From the NCBI RefSeq assembly GCF_016213215.1, contig NZ_JACRAW010000077.1, positions 62,001-126,000 of the forward strand: DNA of 64,000 nucleotides. Reading direction: 5' to 3'. Shown in pieces: positions 11,492 through 20,407 of the stretch. Positions within the stretch are counted from its first letter, which is position 1. Every line of letters begins with the position of its first letter. The notes under the pieces are model-generated. The model was not told the origin of the DNA. It saw only the letters and a list, made by a program, of their open reading frames with translations, and did not search any database. This DNA is from Bradyrhizobium sp. (lineage in GTDB: Bacteria; Pseudomonadota; Alphaproteobacteria; Rhizobiales; Xanthobacteraceae). The translations under genes and the position numbers were made by a program.

Positions 11492-12232
11492 CTATGCCGG
11501 CGGCCGAAAGCTCATCAGCGTGCGGGTATAGTAGTTGTAGACTTTGCCCGTCTCCGTCCATTCCGGCGCACACATAGGAACTATGAATTCCGCCGTCTGT
11601 TCCGGCGTGTCCAGCGTCATCGGATCCTCGCCGGGAAAGATCGCGGCGCGCATGCGGGTGCGGATCGGACCCGGGTTGAACAGGTTGACCCGGATCGGCG
11701 TTCTGGCGGTCTCGTGTGCCCATGCCCGCGCCAGCACCTCCATCGCGGCCTTTGAGGCGGCGTAGGGTCCAAGATAGGCGGTCGCCTCGGCGGCGGCGCT
11801 GGAGGTGATGAACACCGCGCGTCCGGCGTCGGATTGTCGCAGCAGCGGTTCCATACATCGGATGAGCTGGAAGTTCGCCGACACGTTGATCGCGATCACG
11901 TCGTTGAACTGCTTAAGCTCGATATGACCGAGCGGCGAGGAGGGGCCGGCGACAGCGGCATTGCCGACCAGAATATCGAGCTTGCCGTGGCGTTCGTTCA
12001 ATGCGGCGCCCAGCCGCGCAATGCCGTCGAAATCGGTGAGGTTGAGCGGCACCAGCGTGGCGCTGCCGCCGTCCTTCCTGATCTCGTCGTCGAGTTCTTC
12101 AAGGCCGCCTTGGGTGCGCGCCACCGCCACGATATGCGCGCCGGCTTTCGCCAGAGCCTTTGCCGTGGCGTAGCCGATGCCGCGCGATGCGCCGGTCACC
12201 AGGGCGATACGGGAGGCGAGGGGTTTTGTCAT
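11492..12232 (-). CDS. SDR family NAD(P)-dependent oxidoreductase
   Basis: The 246-residue protein is a classical short-chain dehydrogenase/reductase. It has the nucleotide motif TGASRGIG at residues 13-20, NAA near 91-93, catalytic Ser near 144-145 and Tyr157-x3-Lys161 in YAASK. The C-terminal substrate region does not identify the substrate. It lies 157 nt downstream of purF on the same strand, with a palindromic repeat between, so cotranscription with purF is uncertain. Confidence 0.9.
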   Translation of the reverse strand: MTKPLASRIALVTGASRGIGYATAKALAKAGAHIVAVARTQGGLEELDDEIRKDGGSATLVPLNLTDFDGIARLGAALNERHGKLDILVGNAAVAGPSSPLGHIELKQFNDVIAINVSANFQLIRCMEPLLRQSDAGRAVFITSSAAAEATAYLGPYAASKAAMEVLARAWAHETARTPIRVNLFNPGPIRTRMRAAIFPGEDPMTLDTPEQTAEFIVPMCAPEWTETGKVYNYYTRTLMSFRPPA

Positions 12233-12333
12233 TGTCGCTTTAAGCCTTCGTCGTGCCCGGCGAGCGCGCAGAGCGTGCGTCCTTGTTCCTGACCAGGGGC
12301 ATCCACGTCTTTGCGGCGGGTTTTACAGACGTT

Positions 12334-12358
12334 CATGGCCGGGACAAGCCCGGCCATG
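12334..12358. repeat. REP-like palindrome between purF and SDR gene
   Basis: CATGGCCGGG (12334-12343) and CCCGGCCATG (12349-12358) form a perfect 10-bp inverted repeat with loop ACAAG. The flanking GGGCATCCACGTCTTTGCGG resembles the 'cggcat-ccacgtctt' family of short interspersed repeats that I associate with Bradyrhizobium genomes. It starts 32 nt beyond the purF stop and may also act as a terminator or mRNA-stabilising hairpin. Confidence 0.6.
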
Positions 12359-12389
12359 AGGAAAACGCCCGCTTGTGCGGTGCGACGCG

Positions 12390-13910
12390 TCAGCTCGCCT
12401 CGGCCAGCAACGACAGCTGCCGCGGCTGCGGCTCGGTCTGGGTCTGGTCGGTGAGGTGGGTCGGATAGGCTCCGGTGAAGCAGTGATCCGAGAACTTGGG
12501 ATTGGCGGGATCGCGGCCGGGCTCGCCCATGGCGCGGTACATGCCGTCGATGGAGAGGAAGGCGAGCGAGTCCGCGCCGATGATCTCGCGCATCTCTTCC
12601 AGCGAGTGGGTCGCGGCGAGCAGCCCGCCGCGATCGGGCAGGTCGATGCCGTAGTAGTCGGGGTAGAGGATCGGCGGCGAGGCAAGACGGAAGTGGACTT
12701 CGCGCGCGCCGGCGTCGCGCATCATGCGCACGATCTTCTTCGAGGTGGTGCCGCGCACCAGCGAGTCGTCGATCAGGATGATGCGCTTGCCGGCAATTGC
12801 CGCGCGGTTCGCCGAATGCTTCATACGCACGCCGGACTCGCGGATGCTCTGCGTCGGCTGGATGAAGGTGCGGCCGACGTAGTGATTGCGGATGATGCCG
12901 AGCTCGAACGGCACGCCGGAATGCTGGCTGTAGCCGACGGCGGCAGGCACGCCGGAGTCCGGCACCGGCACCACCACGTCGATGTCGACGTGGCTTTCCC
13001 TGGCTAGCTGTGCACCGAAGGCCTTGCGCACCTCGTAGACCGAGCGCCCGTGCACGATCGAATCCGGGCGCGCGAAATAGATGTATTCGAAAATGCAGGG
13101 CCGCGGCGCGATCGGCGGGAACGGCTTGTGAATGTCCTGGCCGTGCTCGTCGAAGACGATGACCTCCCCGGGTTCGATGTCGCGGATGTAGTGTGCGCCG
13201 ATGATGTCGAGCGCGCAGGTCTCAGAAGTCAGGATCGGACAGCCGTCGAGCTCGCCGAGCACCAGCGGACGGATGCCGCGGGGGTCGCGGGCGCCGATCA
13301 GTTTCTTGTTGGTCAGTGACACCAGCGCATAGGCACCCTCGATGGCGCGCAACGCTTCGATGTAGCGTTCGATGAAACGGCTGCGCCTGGAATTCGCGAC
13401 CAGATGCAGGATGACCTCGGTGTCCGTCGTCGACTGCATGATGGAGCCGCTGCGCACGAGTTCGCGGCGCAGCGTCAGGCCGTTGGTGAGGTTGCCGTTG
13501 TGGGCGACCGCAAGCCCGCCGGCGTTCAGTTCGGCAAACAGCGGCTGAACGTTGCGCAGGATGGTGGCGCCGGTTGTTGAATAGCGCACGTGACCGACCG
13601 CGACAGTGCCCGGCAGGCGATCGATAACCTCGCGGCGGGAGAAGGTGTCGCCGACCAGGCCGAGCCGGCGTTCGGAATGAAACCTGGTTCCATCGAAGGA
13701 AACGATGCCGGCGGCCTCCTGGCCGCGGTGCTGAAGCGCGTGCAGGCCCAGCGCGGTGATCGCGGCGGCGTCGGGATGCCCGTAGATGCCGAACACGCCG
13801 CACTCCTCGCGCAACGTGTCGCCGTCCAGGTCGTCGTGTCCTTCCCGCGGTGCCGGCCCGAGGTCGAGATCAAGCTGGGCGTTCAGGTCAGGGTTCTCTG
13901 TCTTGTCCAT
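12390..13910 (-). CDS. purF: Amidophosphoribosyltransferase
   Basis: PurF catalyses the first committed step of purine synthesis, making phosphoribosylamine from PRPP and glutamine. This 506-residue form starts at ATG 13910 and carries a 36-residue propeptide before the nucleophile Cys37 in REECGVFGIYG. The Ntn-type glutaminase domain is followed by the PRPP-binding motif ILIDDSLVRGTT near 375-387. Of the B. subtilis-type Fe-S cysteines, a PCIFEYIYFARP cysteine and the final CFTG cysteine remain. The first of the terminal CxxC pair is a Ser, so an iron-sulfur cluster is unlikely despite the propeptide. cvpA lies 22 nt upstream, as in E. coli. Confidence 0.96.
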   Translation of the reverse strand: MDKTENPDLNAQLDLDLGPAPREGHDDLDGDTLREECGVFGIYGHPDAAAITALGLHALQHRGQEAAGIVSFDGTRFHSERRLGLVGDTFSRREVIDRLPGTVAVGHVRYSTTGATILRNVQPLFAELNAGGLAVAHNGNLTNGLTLRRELVRSGSIMQSTTDTEVILHLVANSRRSRFIERYIEALRAIEGAYALVSLTNKKLIGARDPRGIRPLVLGELDGCPILTSETCALDIIGAHYIRDIEPGEVIVFDEHGQDIHKPFPPIAPRPCIFEYIYFARPDSIVHGRSVYEVRKAFGAQLARESHVDIDVVVPVPDSGVPAAVGYSQHSGVPFELGIIRNHYVGRTFIQPTQSIRESGVRMKHSANRAAIAGKRIILIDDSLVRGTTSKKIVRMMRDAGAREVHFRLASPPILYPDYYGIDLPDRGGLLAATHSLEEMREIIGADSLAFLSIDGMYRAMGEPGRDPANPKFSDHCFTGAYPTHLTDQTQTEPQPRQLSLLAEAS

Positions 13911-13932
13911 CGCGCCTCTCTTTGGGCCCAAG

Positions 13933-14562
13933 TCAACGCGCCGCGGGTTTCTCGATCAGCTTCTTGAGGCTGTCACGAGCGGGTCTACTGTACCCTTCGC
14001 CGCCGCCTGTAGGCGAGGGCTCGGTATCAGCTTGATCGTCATCTGGTTTGTTTTTCTTGAATCTCTTCAAGATGGTGTTCTCGGGGTCGTCCGGCAAGAG
14101 CGACATCAGCCAGTCCCCGGTTCCCTGCAGCACCACCCTTGATTTCGCGCCGGTCACCCAGTCCGGGCGCTGCTTCTCCGGCACCAGCCAGCTGAAGAAC
14201 AGGAATGCGACCACGATGATCAGGAGGCCGCGGGCCAGCCCGAACAGGAAGCCAAGGGTACGATCCAGCGCCCCGATCCGGGAATCCAGGATCATGTCGG
14301 ATATGCGCACTGTGATGATCGAGACCAAAATCAGGGTACCGACGAACACGCCGGCCACCACCACGACGCTCGCGACCGTGTCGTTGTTGAAATAGGTCTT
14401 GGCCGTCGGCAGCAGCTTGGAGAACGAGTACAGGGTGACAATGGCGGCGGCGCCCCAGGCCGCGATCGACAGGATTTCGCGCATGAAGCCGCGCACCATG
14501 GCGAGCAGGCCCGAGATCAGCATCACACCGAGCAGGATCAGGTCGAGGATGGTTATCGGCAT
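13933..14562 (-). CDS. cvpA: CvpA family membrane protein
   Basis: The 209-residue inner-membrane protein starts PITILDLILLGVMLISGLLAMVRGFMREIL, the CvpA signature. It has four hydrophobic segments near 5-24, 30-50, 65-87 and 105-125, and a polar Lys/Asp-rich tail. CvpA is linked to colicin V export and envelope stress in enterics; its molecular role is not settled. It precedes purF by 22 nt, the conserved cvpA-purF arrangement, and is probably the first gene of that transcript. Confidence 0.93.
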   Translation of the reverse strand: MPITILDLILLGVMLISGLLAMVRGFMREILSIAAWGAAAIVTLYSFSKLLPTAKTYFNNDTVASVVVVAGVFVGTLILVSIITVRISDMILDSRIGALDRTLGFLFGLARGLLIIVVAFLFFSWLVPEKQRPDWVTGAKSRVVLQGTGDWLMSLLPDDPENTILKRFKKNKPDDDQADTEPSPTGGGEGYSRPARDSLKKLIEKPAAR

Positions 14563-14728
14563 CTGCTGGCTTGGTCCGCTCGTATTCTCGGGGCTTTCGC
14601 GAATCGCCTTGTCGGCCCCACCCTAACTGAGGGCCAGACCGTGCTCCCGGCAAGGTCGGAACCGCGTCATCCCGTGCTGCTTTGTGTGGCCGTTGTATAG
14701 CGGCGGGGGCCGGGTCCGTCACGCCCGG

Positions 14729-16177
14729 CTAGCCTTCCTGACGGCGGAATCTCGCAGGTGTGGCATTTTTCTCGCCCGCCGTGCCTTCCTGGCCTGGCCT
14801 GCGGGAGCCGCGGGCGGCGATCTCGGCAACCAGGGTGGTGAGCCCGCCGACGGCGTTCAGCGCCAGCCCGGCATCGCTCCCGACCTCGCCACGGGCCGAT
14901 TCGGGCAGTATCGCGCGGCCGAAACCGAGCTTGGCCGCCTCCTTCAGCCGGGCGGCGGTCTGAGCCACCGGCCGGACCGCGCCGGACAGCGAAACCTCGC
15001 CGAAATAGACGGCGTCCGTCGGCAAGGGAGCATTAACCAGCGATGAAACCAGGGCCGCCGCGGCGGCGAGGTCCGCCGCCGGTTCCTGAATCCTGAGGCC
15101 TCCGGCGACGTTCAGATAGACGTCGTGGCCGGACAACTTGACCCCGCAATGGGCCTCGAGCACCGCCAGCACCATGGAGAGACGGCTGGGGTCCCAGCCC
15201 ACCACCGCACGTCGCGGCGTGCCGAGCGAGGTCGGGGCGACCAGCGCCTGCAATTCGACCAGCACCGGGCGGGTGCCTTCAATGCCGGCGAATACCGCAG
15301 TGCCGGGCGTACCGAGATCGCGCTCGGACAGGAAGAGCTCGGACGGATTGGTGACCTCGCGCAGGCCGAGGCCCGTCATCTCGAACACGCCGATCTCGTC
15401 GGTCGGGCCGAAGCGGTTCTTCACCGCGCGCAGGATGCGGAATTGCTGCGAACCTTCGCCCTCGAATGACAGCACTGCATCGACCATGTGCTCGACGACG
15501 CGGGGACCGGCAATCTGGCCGTCCTTGGTGACGTGTCCGACCAGGATGATTGCCGCGCCCGACTTCTTGGCGAAGCGGATCAGCGCCTGGGCCGAGGCGC
15601 GCACCTGTGTGACCGTGCCGGGCGCCGATTCCACGGTGTCGGTCCACATGGTCTGTATCGAGTCGATCACGATCAGCCGCGGCACCGTTCCGTCGGACAA
15701 CGTGGCGATGATGTCCTCGACGGAGGTTTCGGCGGCGAGCTGCACCGGCGCGTTGGAGAGCCCTAACCGCTCGGCCCGCAGCCGCACCTGCGCGACCGCT
15801 TCTTCGCCGGAGATGTAGACGACGCGATGGCCGGCCCGCGCCAGCATGCTGGTCGCCTGGGTCAGGAGCGTCGACTTGCCGATGCCGGGGTCCCCGCCGA
15901 CGAGCAGGACCGAGCCGCGGACAAAGCCGCCACCCGTGACGCGGTCGAGCTCGGTCATGCCGGAAGCAAGGCGAGGGGCGTCCTGGCTCTTGCCGCTAAG
16001 GCTCTCCAGCGCAAACGTCCGGCCCTTGCGCCTGGAGCGGATCGAGACCGGCACCGAGGTCGCCGAATCCTCCTCCGCGAGCGTATTCCACTCGCCGCAG
16101 GCGTCGCATTTGCCCTGCCAGCGGTTATAGGCCGCGCCGCAGCTCTGACAGACGAAGGAGGCGGTGGATTTGGCCAT
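14729..16177 (-). CDS. radA: DNA repair protein RadA
   Basis: RadA (Sms) is a RecA-like ATPase that drives branch migration during recombinational repair. The 482-residue protein has the N-terminal zinc finger (Cys10, Cys13, Cys24, Cys27), Walker A GGDPGIGKS at 94-102, the RadA-specific KNRFG motif and a C-terminal Lon-protease-like domain. I start at ATG 16177, which gives MAKSTASFVCQSC; the track ORF adds three residues upstream. It is followed by cvpA on the same strand after 166 nt. Confidence 0.96.
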   Translation of the reverse strand: MAKSTASFVCQSCGAAYNRWQGKCDACGEWNTLAEEDSATSVPVSIRSRRKGRTFALESLSGKSQDAPRLASGMTELDRVTGGGFVRGSVLLVGGDPGIGKSTLLTQATSMLARAGHRVVYISGEEAVAQVRLRAERLGLSNAPVQLAAETSVEDIIATLSDGTVPRLIVIDSIQTMWTDTVESAPGTVTQVRASAQALIRFAKKSGAAIILVGHVTKDGQIAGPRVVEHMVDAVLSFEGEGSQQFRILRAVKNRFGPTDEIGVFEMTGLGLREVTNPSELFLSERDLGTPGTAVFAGIEGTRPVLVELQALVAPTSLGTPRRAVVGWDPSRLSMVLAVLEAHCGVKLSGHDVYLNVAGGLRIQEPAADLAAAAALVSSLVNAPLPTDAVYFGEVSLSGAVRPVAQTAARLKEAAKLGFGRAILPESARGEVGSDAGLALNAVGGLTTLVAEIAARGSRRPGQEGTAGEKNATPARFRRQEG

Positions 16178-16481
16178 CGAAACGATCAATCGCCGTTGCG
16201 TTGAATTGATTTCATCTTGGCTTCTTCTTGCCTGTGATCACCCTTCATAACTTCTCACCCCCACGAGCGCGGCAACAGCCGTTGTGGCGACCCCCATACC
16301 GGCTCCCGCCCAGCCAAGTGCAGCCACAGCTTGTTGAACTTAGCAACTCTGTCGGGGTCGTGGGCGAGCTCCGCGCCTCGCGATTCGTCAAGCTGGCGGC
16401 GCTGCGAAGCTAAGGCGCTTGCGCCGCGGTTTCTATCTGGAATTGGGAGCATAGGCCCAAATTTCGTCGCGTGCATTCCGC
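16178..16481. other. Intergenic region between SPFH gene and radA
   Basis: These 304 bases follow the SPFH stop on the minus strand and precede radA. They contain a 73-codon minus ORF (16255-16476) whose ATG is 5 nt after the SPFH stop, a GGCGCAAGCGCC hairpin near 16415 and a hydrophobic Ala/Gly-rich reading in another frame. None of these is convincing as a gene. The 73-residue ORF has no recognisable motif and a weak ribosome site. Confidence 0.4.
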
Positions 16482-17366
16482 TTACTTCACCGAGACGAAC
16501 GGTACCGCCGAGCCCGGTACCATCGTGGTCGGCAGCACGCCGTTCCAGCGTTCGGCCTGCACCAAGGTGACCAGGTTGGGGTTGGAGCCTAGCGCCTTGG
16601 CACGGGCTTCGATTGCGGCGGCTTCGGCTTCGCCCACGATCCTGATGTTCGAGGCCCTGGCTTCGCCGTTCAGTCGGGTGGCATCGGCCTGGGCCTGCGC
16701 TTCGGCGCGGATGGCGTTGGCTTTTGCGGTTGCTTGCGTCACCGTGATTTGCGCCTGCACCTTTTCGCGCTCGGCGTTCTGCTGCAGTTTCTGTACCTCG
16801 ACCTCGGCCAGCATGCGCTGCTCGATCGAATGCAGATAGTTCTGGCTGAACTCGATATTTTCCAGCTGTACGCTCTCGATCACGATCATCGGATCATCCT
16901 TCAAGGTCTCCGTAATGGCCTCCTTGATCGCGCTGTTGAGCGCGCCACGCTCTTGAATGGCCTTCACCGCGGTGTAGCGGCCGAACACGACCTTTACCTG
17001 CTGGTGGACCACAGGGCTGACAACCTGATTGACCGCCGCGTCCAGCTGGCCGAACTTGGCGTAGAGATCGGCAACCTTCTCCGGCGCGGCGCGCAACGTC
17101 ACGCTGATCTTCAGGTCGGCCGGTTGCTGATCGTAGGAGTAGGAGTTCATCTTGTCCCATGTATAGGTCGCGGTCTTGACGCTGACCTTCTCGACACTGT
17201 CCATGACCGGAATCTTGAAGCCAAGCCCCGGCTGGGCGGTGCCGACCACGGCGCCGTTGCGCAAGATGACGCCGCGCTCGGTCTGATCGACGGTGTACCA
17301 GCTTCCGACCGCAATGATGAGGATGATAAGGATGGCGAAGACGCCTCCGATGATGCTCCGGTTCAT
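16482..17366 (-). CDS. SPFH/prohibitin family membrane protein
   Basis: The 294-residue protein has one N-terminal membrane anchor near residues 7-26. An SPFH/prohibitin domain follows (VDQTERGVILRNG onward) with a long Ala/Glu/Gln coiled coil near 195-260. Prohibitin-like proteins form large rings in the membrane and can hold FtsH-type proteases. The start is ATG 17366; the track ORF extends 54 residues upstream without a signal. No NfeD-type or protease partner is next to it. An imperfect CRP-type inverted repeat lies about 70 nt upstream. Confidence 0.9.
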   Translation of the reverse strand: MNRSIIGGVFAILIILIIAVGSWYTVDQTERGVILRNGAVVGTAQPGLGFKIPVMDSVEKVSVKTATYTWDKMNSYSYDQQPADLKISVTLRAAPEKVADLYAKFGQLDAAVNQVVSPVVHQQVKVVFGRYTAVKAIQERGALNSAIKEAITETLKDDPMIVIESVQLENIEFSQNYLHSIEQRMLAEVEVQKLQQNAEREKVQAQITVTQATAKANAIRAEAQAQADATRLNGEARASNIRIVGEAEAAAIEARAKALGSNPNLVTLVQAERWNGVLPTTMVPGSAVPFVSVK

Positions 17367-17765
17367 GTATTCTCCCGATGAAAACGACTCAAGAACGGCT
17401 CCAAGCTGCCATCTTTCGCAGGCCGTTACGAACGCTGTGACACGCGTCACTTCGTCGGTGCAACCAGAGCTCTGGTTCAGGCTGTGACAATGAGACAGCA
17501 ACGATTCTAGAAGGTTGCCGCCGACCAAAATAGCGACGCCCCGGCGCCCGGCATGATGCCGTCATGACCAGGCGGAACATGTCGGGCTTTGTTGTTGCCT
17601 CATGGTTCGAGACGGCGCTGTCGCGCCTGCTCACCATGAGCGGCAAGCAGCGTTGGTTAACAAGCGATTTCGAGAAAGGCAAGAATGCCCGGTTTCGCGG
17701 GGCGTTATCCTTAGAATTTGAAGCGTATTCGTCGCTCGCCAACTCAAAGAACTTGAGAAGCGACG
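17367..17765. other. Divergent intergenic region, SPFH gene and small ORF
   Basis: About 400 bases separate the divergent SPFH gene and the 103-codon gene. I see one CRP-type inverted repeat (listed separately). ORFs on both strands here (17389-17835 minus, 17564-17863 plus) look random. Base composition is a little lower in GC than in neighbouring genes, as expected for promoter DNA. Confidence 0.4.
17436..17450. promoter_or_regulatory. CRP-type inverted repeat upstream of SPFH gene
   Basis: TGTGA-CACGCG-TCACt matches the CRP/FNR-superfamily consensus TGTGA-N6-TCACA at 9 of 10 positions. It is centred about 77 nt upstream of the SPFH start codon. Binding is inferred from pattern only. Confidence 0.35.
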
Positions 17766-18077
17766 ATGGAACGACAGTCCTTTTCCGCGCTCGATCACCA
17801 TGCCGTGCTGTCCGGGGCCGACGACGGCTTCCCATGGTTCGCAGGCGCGATGCTTGCCCTTGAATCCTGCGACGTGATGCGCATGCGTCTCGAGAAACTC
17901 GCCCACGCCGATGAGGAGGCCGAGCAGGAGGCCGTCCTGATGATGGGCGAGAAGTTCGCCGCGGCCTATGAGGCCGTGTCAGGCTGGCTCGCGGGCGCCA
18001 CGCCTGCAGCCATTATCGACCGTTATCGCGAATACGTCGCCGCGAACGCGAGGCGGCTTTCCGCCGATCATCACTAG
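17766..18077 (+). CDS. Hypothetical helical protein
   Basis: I do not recognise this 103-residue protein. It has no signal peptide or membrane segment and is predicted to be mostly helical (MRMRLEKLAHADEEAEQEAVLMMGEKF), with Trp and Tyr in the C-terminal half. It looks coding because its sequence is balanced and free of the Arg/Pro/Ser bias of shadow ORFs. Its TAG stop shares a CTAG with the stop of the convergent xth gene. Confidence 0.7.
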   Translation: MERQSFSALDHHAVLSGADDGFPWFAGAMLALESCDVMRMRLEKLAHADEEAEQEAVLMMGEKFAAAYEAVSGWLAGATPAAIIDRYREYVAANARRLSADHH

Positions 18078-18844
18078 CTCAGGATCGCCCAGGCAGGGGC
18101 GTGGTCGCTGGCACCTTGCTCGCCGCGGATCTTGCGGTCGACGCCGGCCTTCACCAGGCGCGCGGCAAGCAATGGGCTGAGCAGCAGGTGATCGAGTCGC
18201 AGGCCGGCGTCTCGCTCCCAGCGGTTACGCTTGTAGTCCCAGAAGGTGTACATCGGCTTTGACGGGTGGAGGGTGCGGATGGCATCGCACCAGCCTTGCG
18301 CAACCAGCGACTTGAACGCCGCTCGGCTCTTCGGCTGCACCAACGCATCCTTGTCCCAGGATCGCGTTGGGTAGATGTCGAGCTCGGTCGGCGCGACGTT
18401 GTAATCGCCGGCGAGCACGACCGGTACCTCTTGCTTGATGAACTTTGCAGCATGCAGGCGCAGCCGCCTGAACCAGTCGAGCTTGTACTCGAATTTTGGT
18501 CCGGGCTGAGGATTGCCGTTCGGCAGATAAATGCTGGTGACAATGATGCCGTTGACGGCGGCTTCAATATAGCGCGCCTGCTTATCGTGCCGATCGCCGG
18601 GCAGTTCGTCACGGATCAGCACCGGCTCGGCATTGCGCGCGAGGATGGCAACCCCGTTCCAGGTCTTCTGCCCGCTCCACACCGCGCCATAGCCGGCCTT
18701 CGCGATGGGTGATGCCGGAAATTCATCGTCGCTGGCCTTCAATTCCTGCAGCGCCACAGCGTCGGGCTTTGCCGTCCGCAGCCAGCGCAACAGGTTCGGC
18801 AGGCGCCGGTTGACGTTATTGATGTTGAATGTCGCAATCTTCAT
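18074..18844 (-). CDS. xth: Exodeoxyribonuclease III
   Basis: This AP endonuclease and 3'-5' exonuclease acts in base-excision repair. The 256-residue protein shows the EEP-fold motifs MKIATFNINNVNRRL, LQELK (catalytic Glu34), AGDYNVAPTELDIYPTRSW and the C-terminal SDHAP with catalytic Asp-His. I start at ATG 18844. The track ORF runs 92 codons further upstream through the divergent Cys-rich gene and is not supported there. The gene converges with the upstream-listed hypothetical gene through a shared CTAG stop. Confidence 0.95.
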   Translation of the reverse strand: MKIATFNINNVNRRLPNLLRWLRTAKPDAVALQELKASDDEFPASPIAKAGYGAVWSGQKTWNGVAILARNAEPVLIRDELPGDRHDKQARYIEAAVNGIIVTSIYLPNGNPQPGPKFEYKLDWFRRLRLHAAKFIKQEVPVVLAGDYNVAPTELDIYPTRSWDKDALVQPKSRAAFKSLVAQGWCDAIRTLHPSKPMYTFWDYKRNRWERDAGLRLDHLLLSPLLAARLVKAGVDRKIRGEQGASDHAPAWAILS

Positions 18845-18883
18845 GTAGAGCTGACGCCGTTGCTCCCCTGAATCGGAGATCCC

Positions 18884-19123
18884 ATGTCGAAACTGAGTTT
18901 TGCGGCCATCGTGTTCGTCATCGGATTTTCCGGATCCGTTGCTGCGCAGAGTTCCGACCAGCGCGGCGTATGCAAGGCCGACTACGACAAGCACTGCGCC
19001 GGTATCGCGCCAGGGGGAGGTCGCGTTGTCGCGTGCCTGAACCAGCAGCGTACCCAGCTCAGCGACGCCTGCAAGAAGGCGATTGACAGCAAGAAGGCGA
19101 TTGACAGCAGGAAGGCGCAATAA
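18884..19123 (+). CDS. Secreted cysteine-rich repeat protein
   Basis: The 79-residue product has a signal peptide ending SVAAQ near residue 22. One Cys-rich repeat follows, with cysteines at 30, 38, 51 and 63 spaced C-x7-C-x12-C-x11-C. This is the pattern of the short Cys-rich GLG1/FGFR-type repeat found in small periplasmic proteins of rhizobia. The function is unknown. The C-terminus carries a tandem duplication KKAIDS-KKAIDS-RKA encoded by an 18-nt direct repeat. It is divergent from xth (39 nt apart) and ends 5 nt before the convergent alr stop. Confidence 0.8.
   Translation: MSKLSFAAIVFVIGFSGSVAAQSSDQRGVCKADYDKHCAGIAPGGGRVVACLNQQRTQLSDACKKAIDSKKAIDSRKAQ
19073..19108 (+). repeat. 18-bp tandem repeat in Cys-rich gene
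   Basis: The unit AAGAAGGCGATTGACAGC occurs twice without a mismatch (19073-19090, 19091-19108) and is followed by a partial third copy. It encodes KKAIDS repeats in frame, so copy-number change would not shift the reading frame. Confidence 0.9.
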
Positions 19124-19128
19124 TCAGT

Positions 19129-20361
19129 TCAGTCGGACGGCGCGGGAGCGACAGCCGGTGCCGGTTCAGCCGGAGTTTCCGCATTGCCGCCTTTGTAAAT
19201 CCGCGCAAAGCGCGGACCGAGGCTCGTCAGCACCTCATACGCGATCGTGCCGAAATGATGCGCGAGCTCGTCGACGGTAATGCCTTCGCCGATCAGGGTC
19301 GCCATATGGCCGCGCCGCGCCGCGTTCGGCGGCAGGTCGGTGATGTCGACGGCCATCAGGTCCATCGAGATACGTCCCGCGATCGGACAGCGCTTGCCGG
19401 CGATCACGACTTCGGCACCGCGGGTGCCATCATTGGCGCTGGCCGCGCGGAAGTAGCCGTCGGCATAACCCGTGGCGATGATGGCAAGCCTGGTCGGACG
19501 GCGCGCGGTCCAGGTGCCGCCATAGCCCACGGTCTCGCCGCGGTCGATATTGCGGATCTGAATGATGCGCGCCTTCAGCTCGACGACCGGCTGCATCGGA
19601 TTGTCAGCTTCCGGCGTGGGATTGACGCCGTAAAGCGCGGCCCCCGCACGCACCAGATCGAACTGGAACGACGCGCCGAGATAGATGCCGGAGGAGTTCG
19701 ACAGTGAGGCCGGTACTCCCGTGAACTCGCTGGCAATCTGGCGAAAGGCTGCAAGCTGTCTGGCGTTAACCGGGTTGTTGAGCAGCTCGGCGGCGACGAG
19801 ATGGCTCACCAGCAGGGTGATGCCATGGTCGCCGGCATGGATTCGGGGAATGATGGCCTGCGCCTCCGCGATGGTGAGGCCGAGCCGGTTCATGCCGGTG
19901 TCGATATGGATCGCTGCCCCGCCCGACCAGCCGGTGCGGCGGCAGAACACGTCCCACTCGGCGAGCTCGTTGAGGTCGCCGATGACCGGTTTGCAGTCGT
20001 TCTTGGCGTAATAGTCGCCGGTGTTCTGGAAATACCCGTTCAGCACGTAAATGGCCGCTGACGGCGCAGCGGCGCGCGCGAGGCGCGCTTCTTCGAGCGT
20101 TGCTACAAAGAATGTCTTGCAGCCGGCCTTGGCGAGCGCGCCGGCGACCGGCGCGATGCCGCAGCCATAGGCGTTGGCCTTGATCACGGCGCCGCATTCG
20201 GCCGGCACCGCGGTCTTCTCGAGCTTGCGCCAGTTGGCGACGATAGCGTCGAGATCGACGGTGAGCACGCCGCCATAGGGGGCCAGTGCCGCGGCCTGGT
20301 TTGCCTCCGGCGACAGGACGCCGCCTTGGGGGATGATCTTCGGGTCGGACGCTATATTCAT
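19129..20361 (-). CDS. alr: Alanine racemase
   Basis: Alr interconverts L- and D-alanine with PLP for peptidoglycan. The 410-residue protein has the PLP-lysine motif AVIKANAYGCG with Lys61, GAALYGVNPTP, and VGYGGTW with the catalytic tyrosine of the second domain. It carries about 30 extra N-terminal residues and an Ala/Pro tail (AETPAEPAPAVAPAPSD). It lies 46 nt downstream of dnaB on the same strand. dnaB-alr neighbours are common in proteobacteria, so one transcript is likely. Confidence 0.95.
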   Translation of the reverse strand: MNIASDPKIIPQGGVLSPEANQAAALAPYGGVLTVDLDAIVANWRKLEKTAVPAECGAVIKANAYGCGIAPVAGALAKAGCKTFFVATLEEARLARAAAPSAAIYVLNGYFQNTGDYYAKNDCKPVIGDLNELAEWDVFCRRTGWSGGAAIHIDTGMNRLGLTIAEAQAIIPRIHAGDHGITLLVSHLVAAELLNNPVNARQLAAFRQIASEFTGVPASLSNSSGIYLGASFQFDLVRAGAALYGVNPTPEADNPMQPVVELKARIIQIRNIDRGETVGYGGTWTARRPTRLAIIATGYADGYFRAASANDGTRGAEVVIAGKRCPIAGRISMDLMAVDITDLPPNAARRGHMATLIGEGITVDELAHHFGTIAYEVLTSLGPRFARIYKGGNAETPAEPAPAVAPAPSD

Positions 20362-20407
20362 GCGGCCGTTTTACGCGCGGCGGCGGCGCCGTTCAACCGC
20401 GAGGCAT

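Noticed and set aside
16255-16476. 73-residue minus ORF after the SPFH gene
   Set aside because: Its start is 5 nt after the SPFH stop, which is suggestive, but no family, weak ribosome site and basic low-complexity sequence; kept only as an intergenic note.
17389-17835. 148-residue minus ORF in the SPFH upstream region
   Set aside because: Random composition, overlaps the next gene and lacks a ribosome site.
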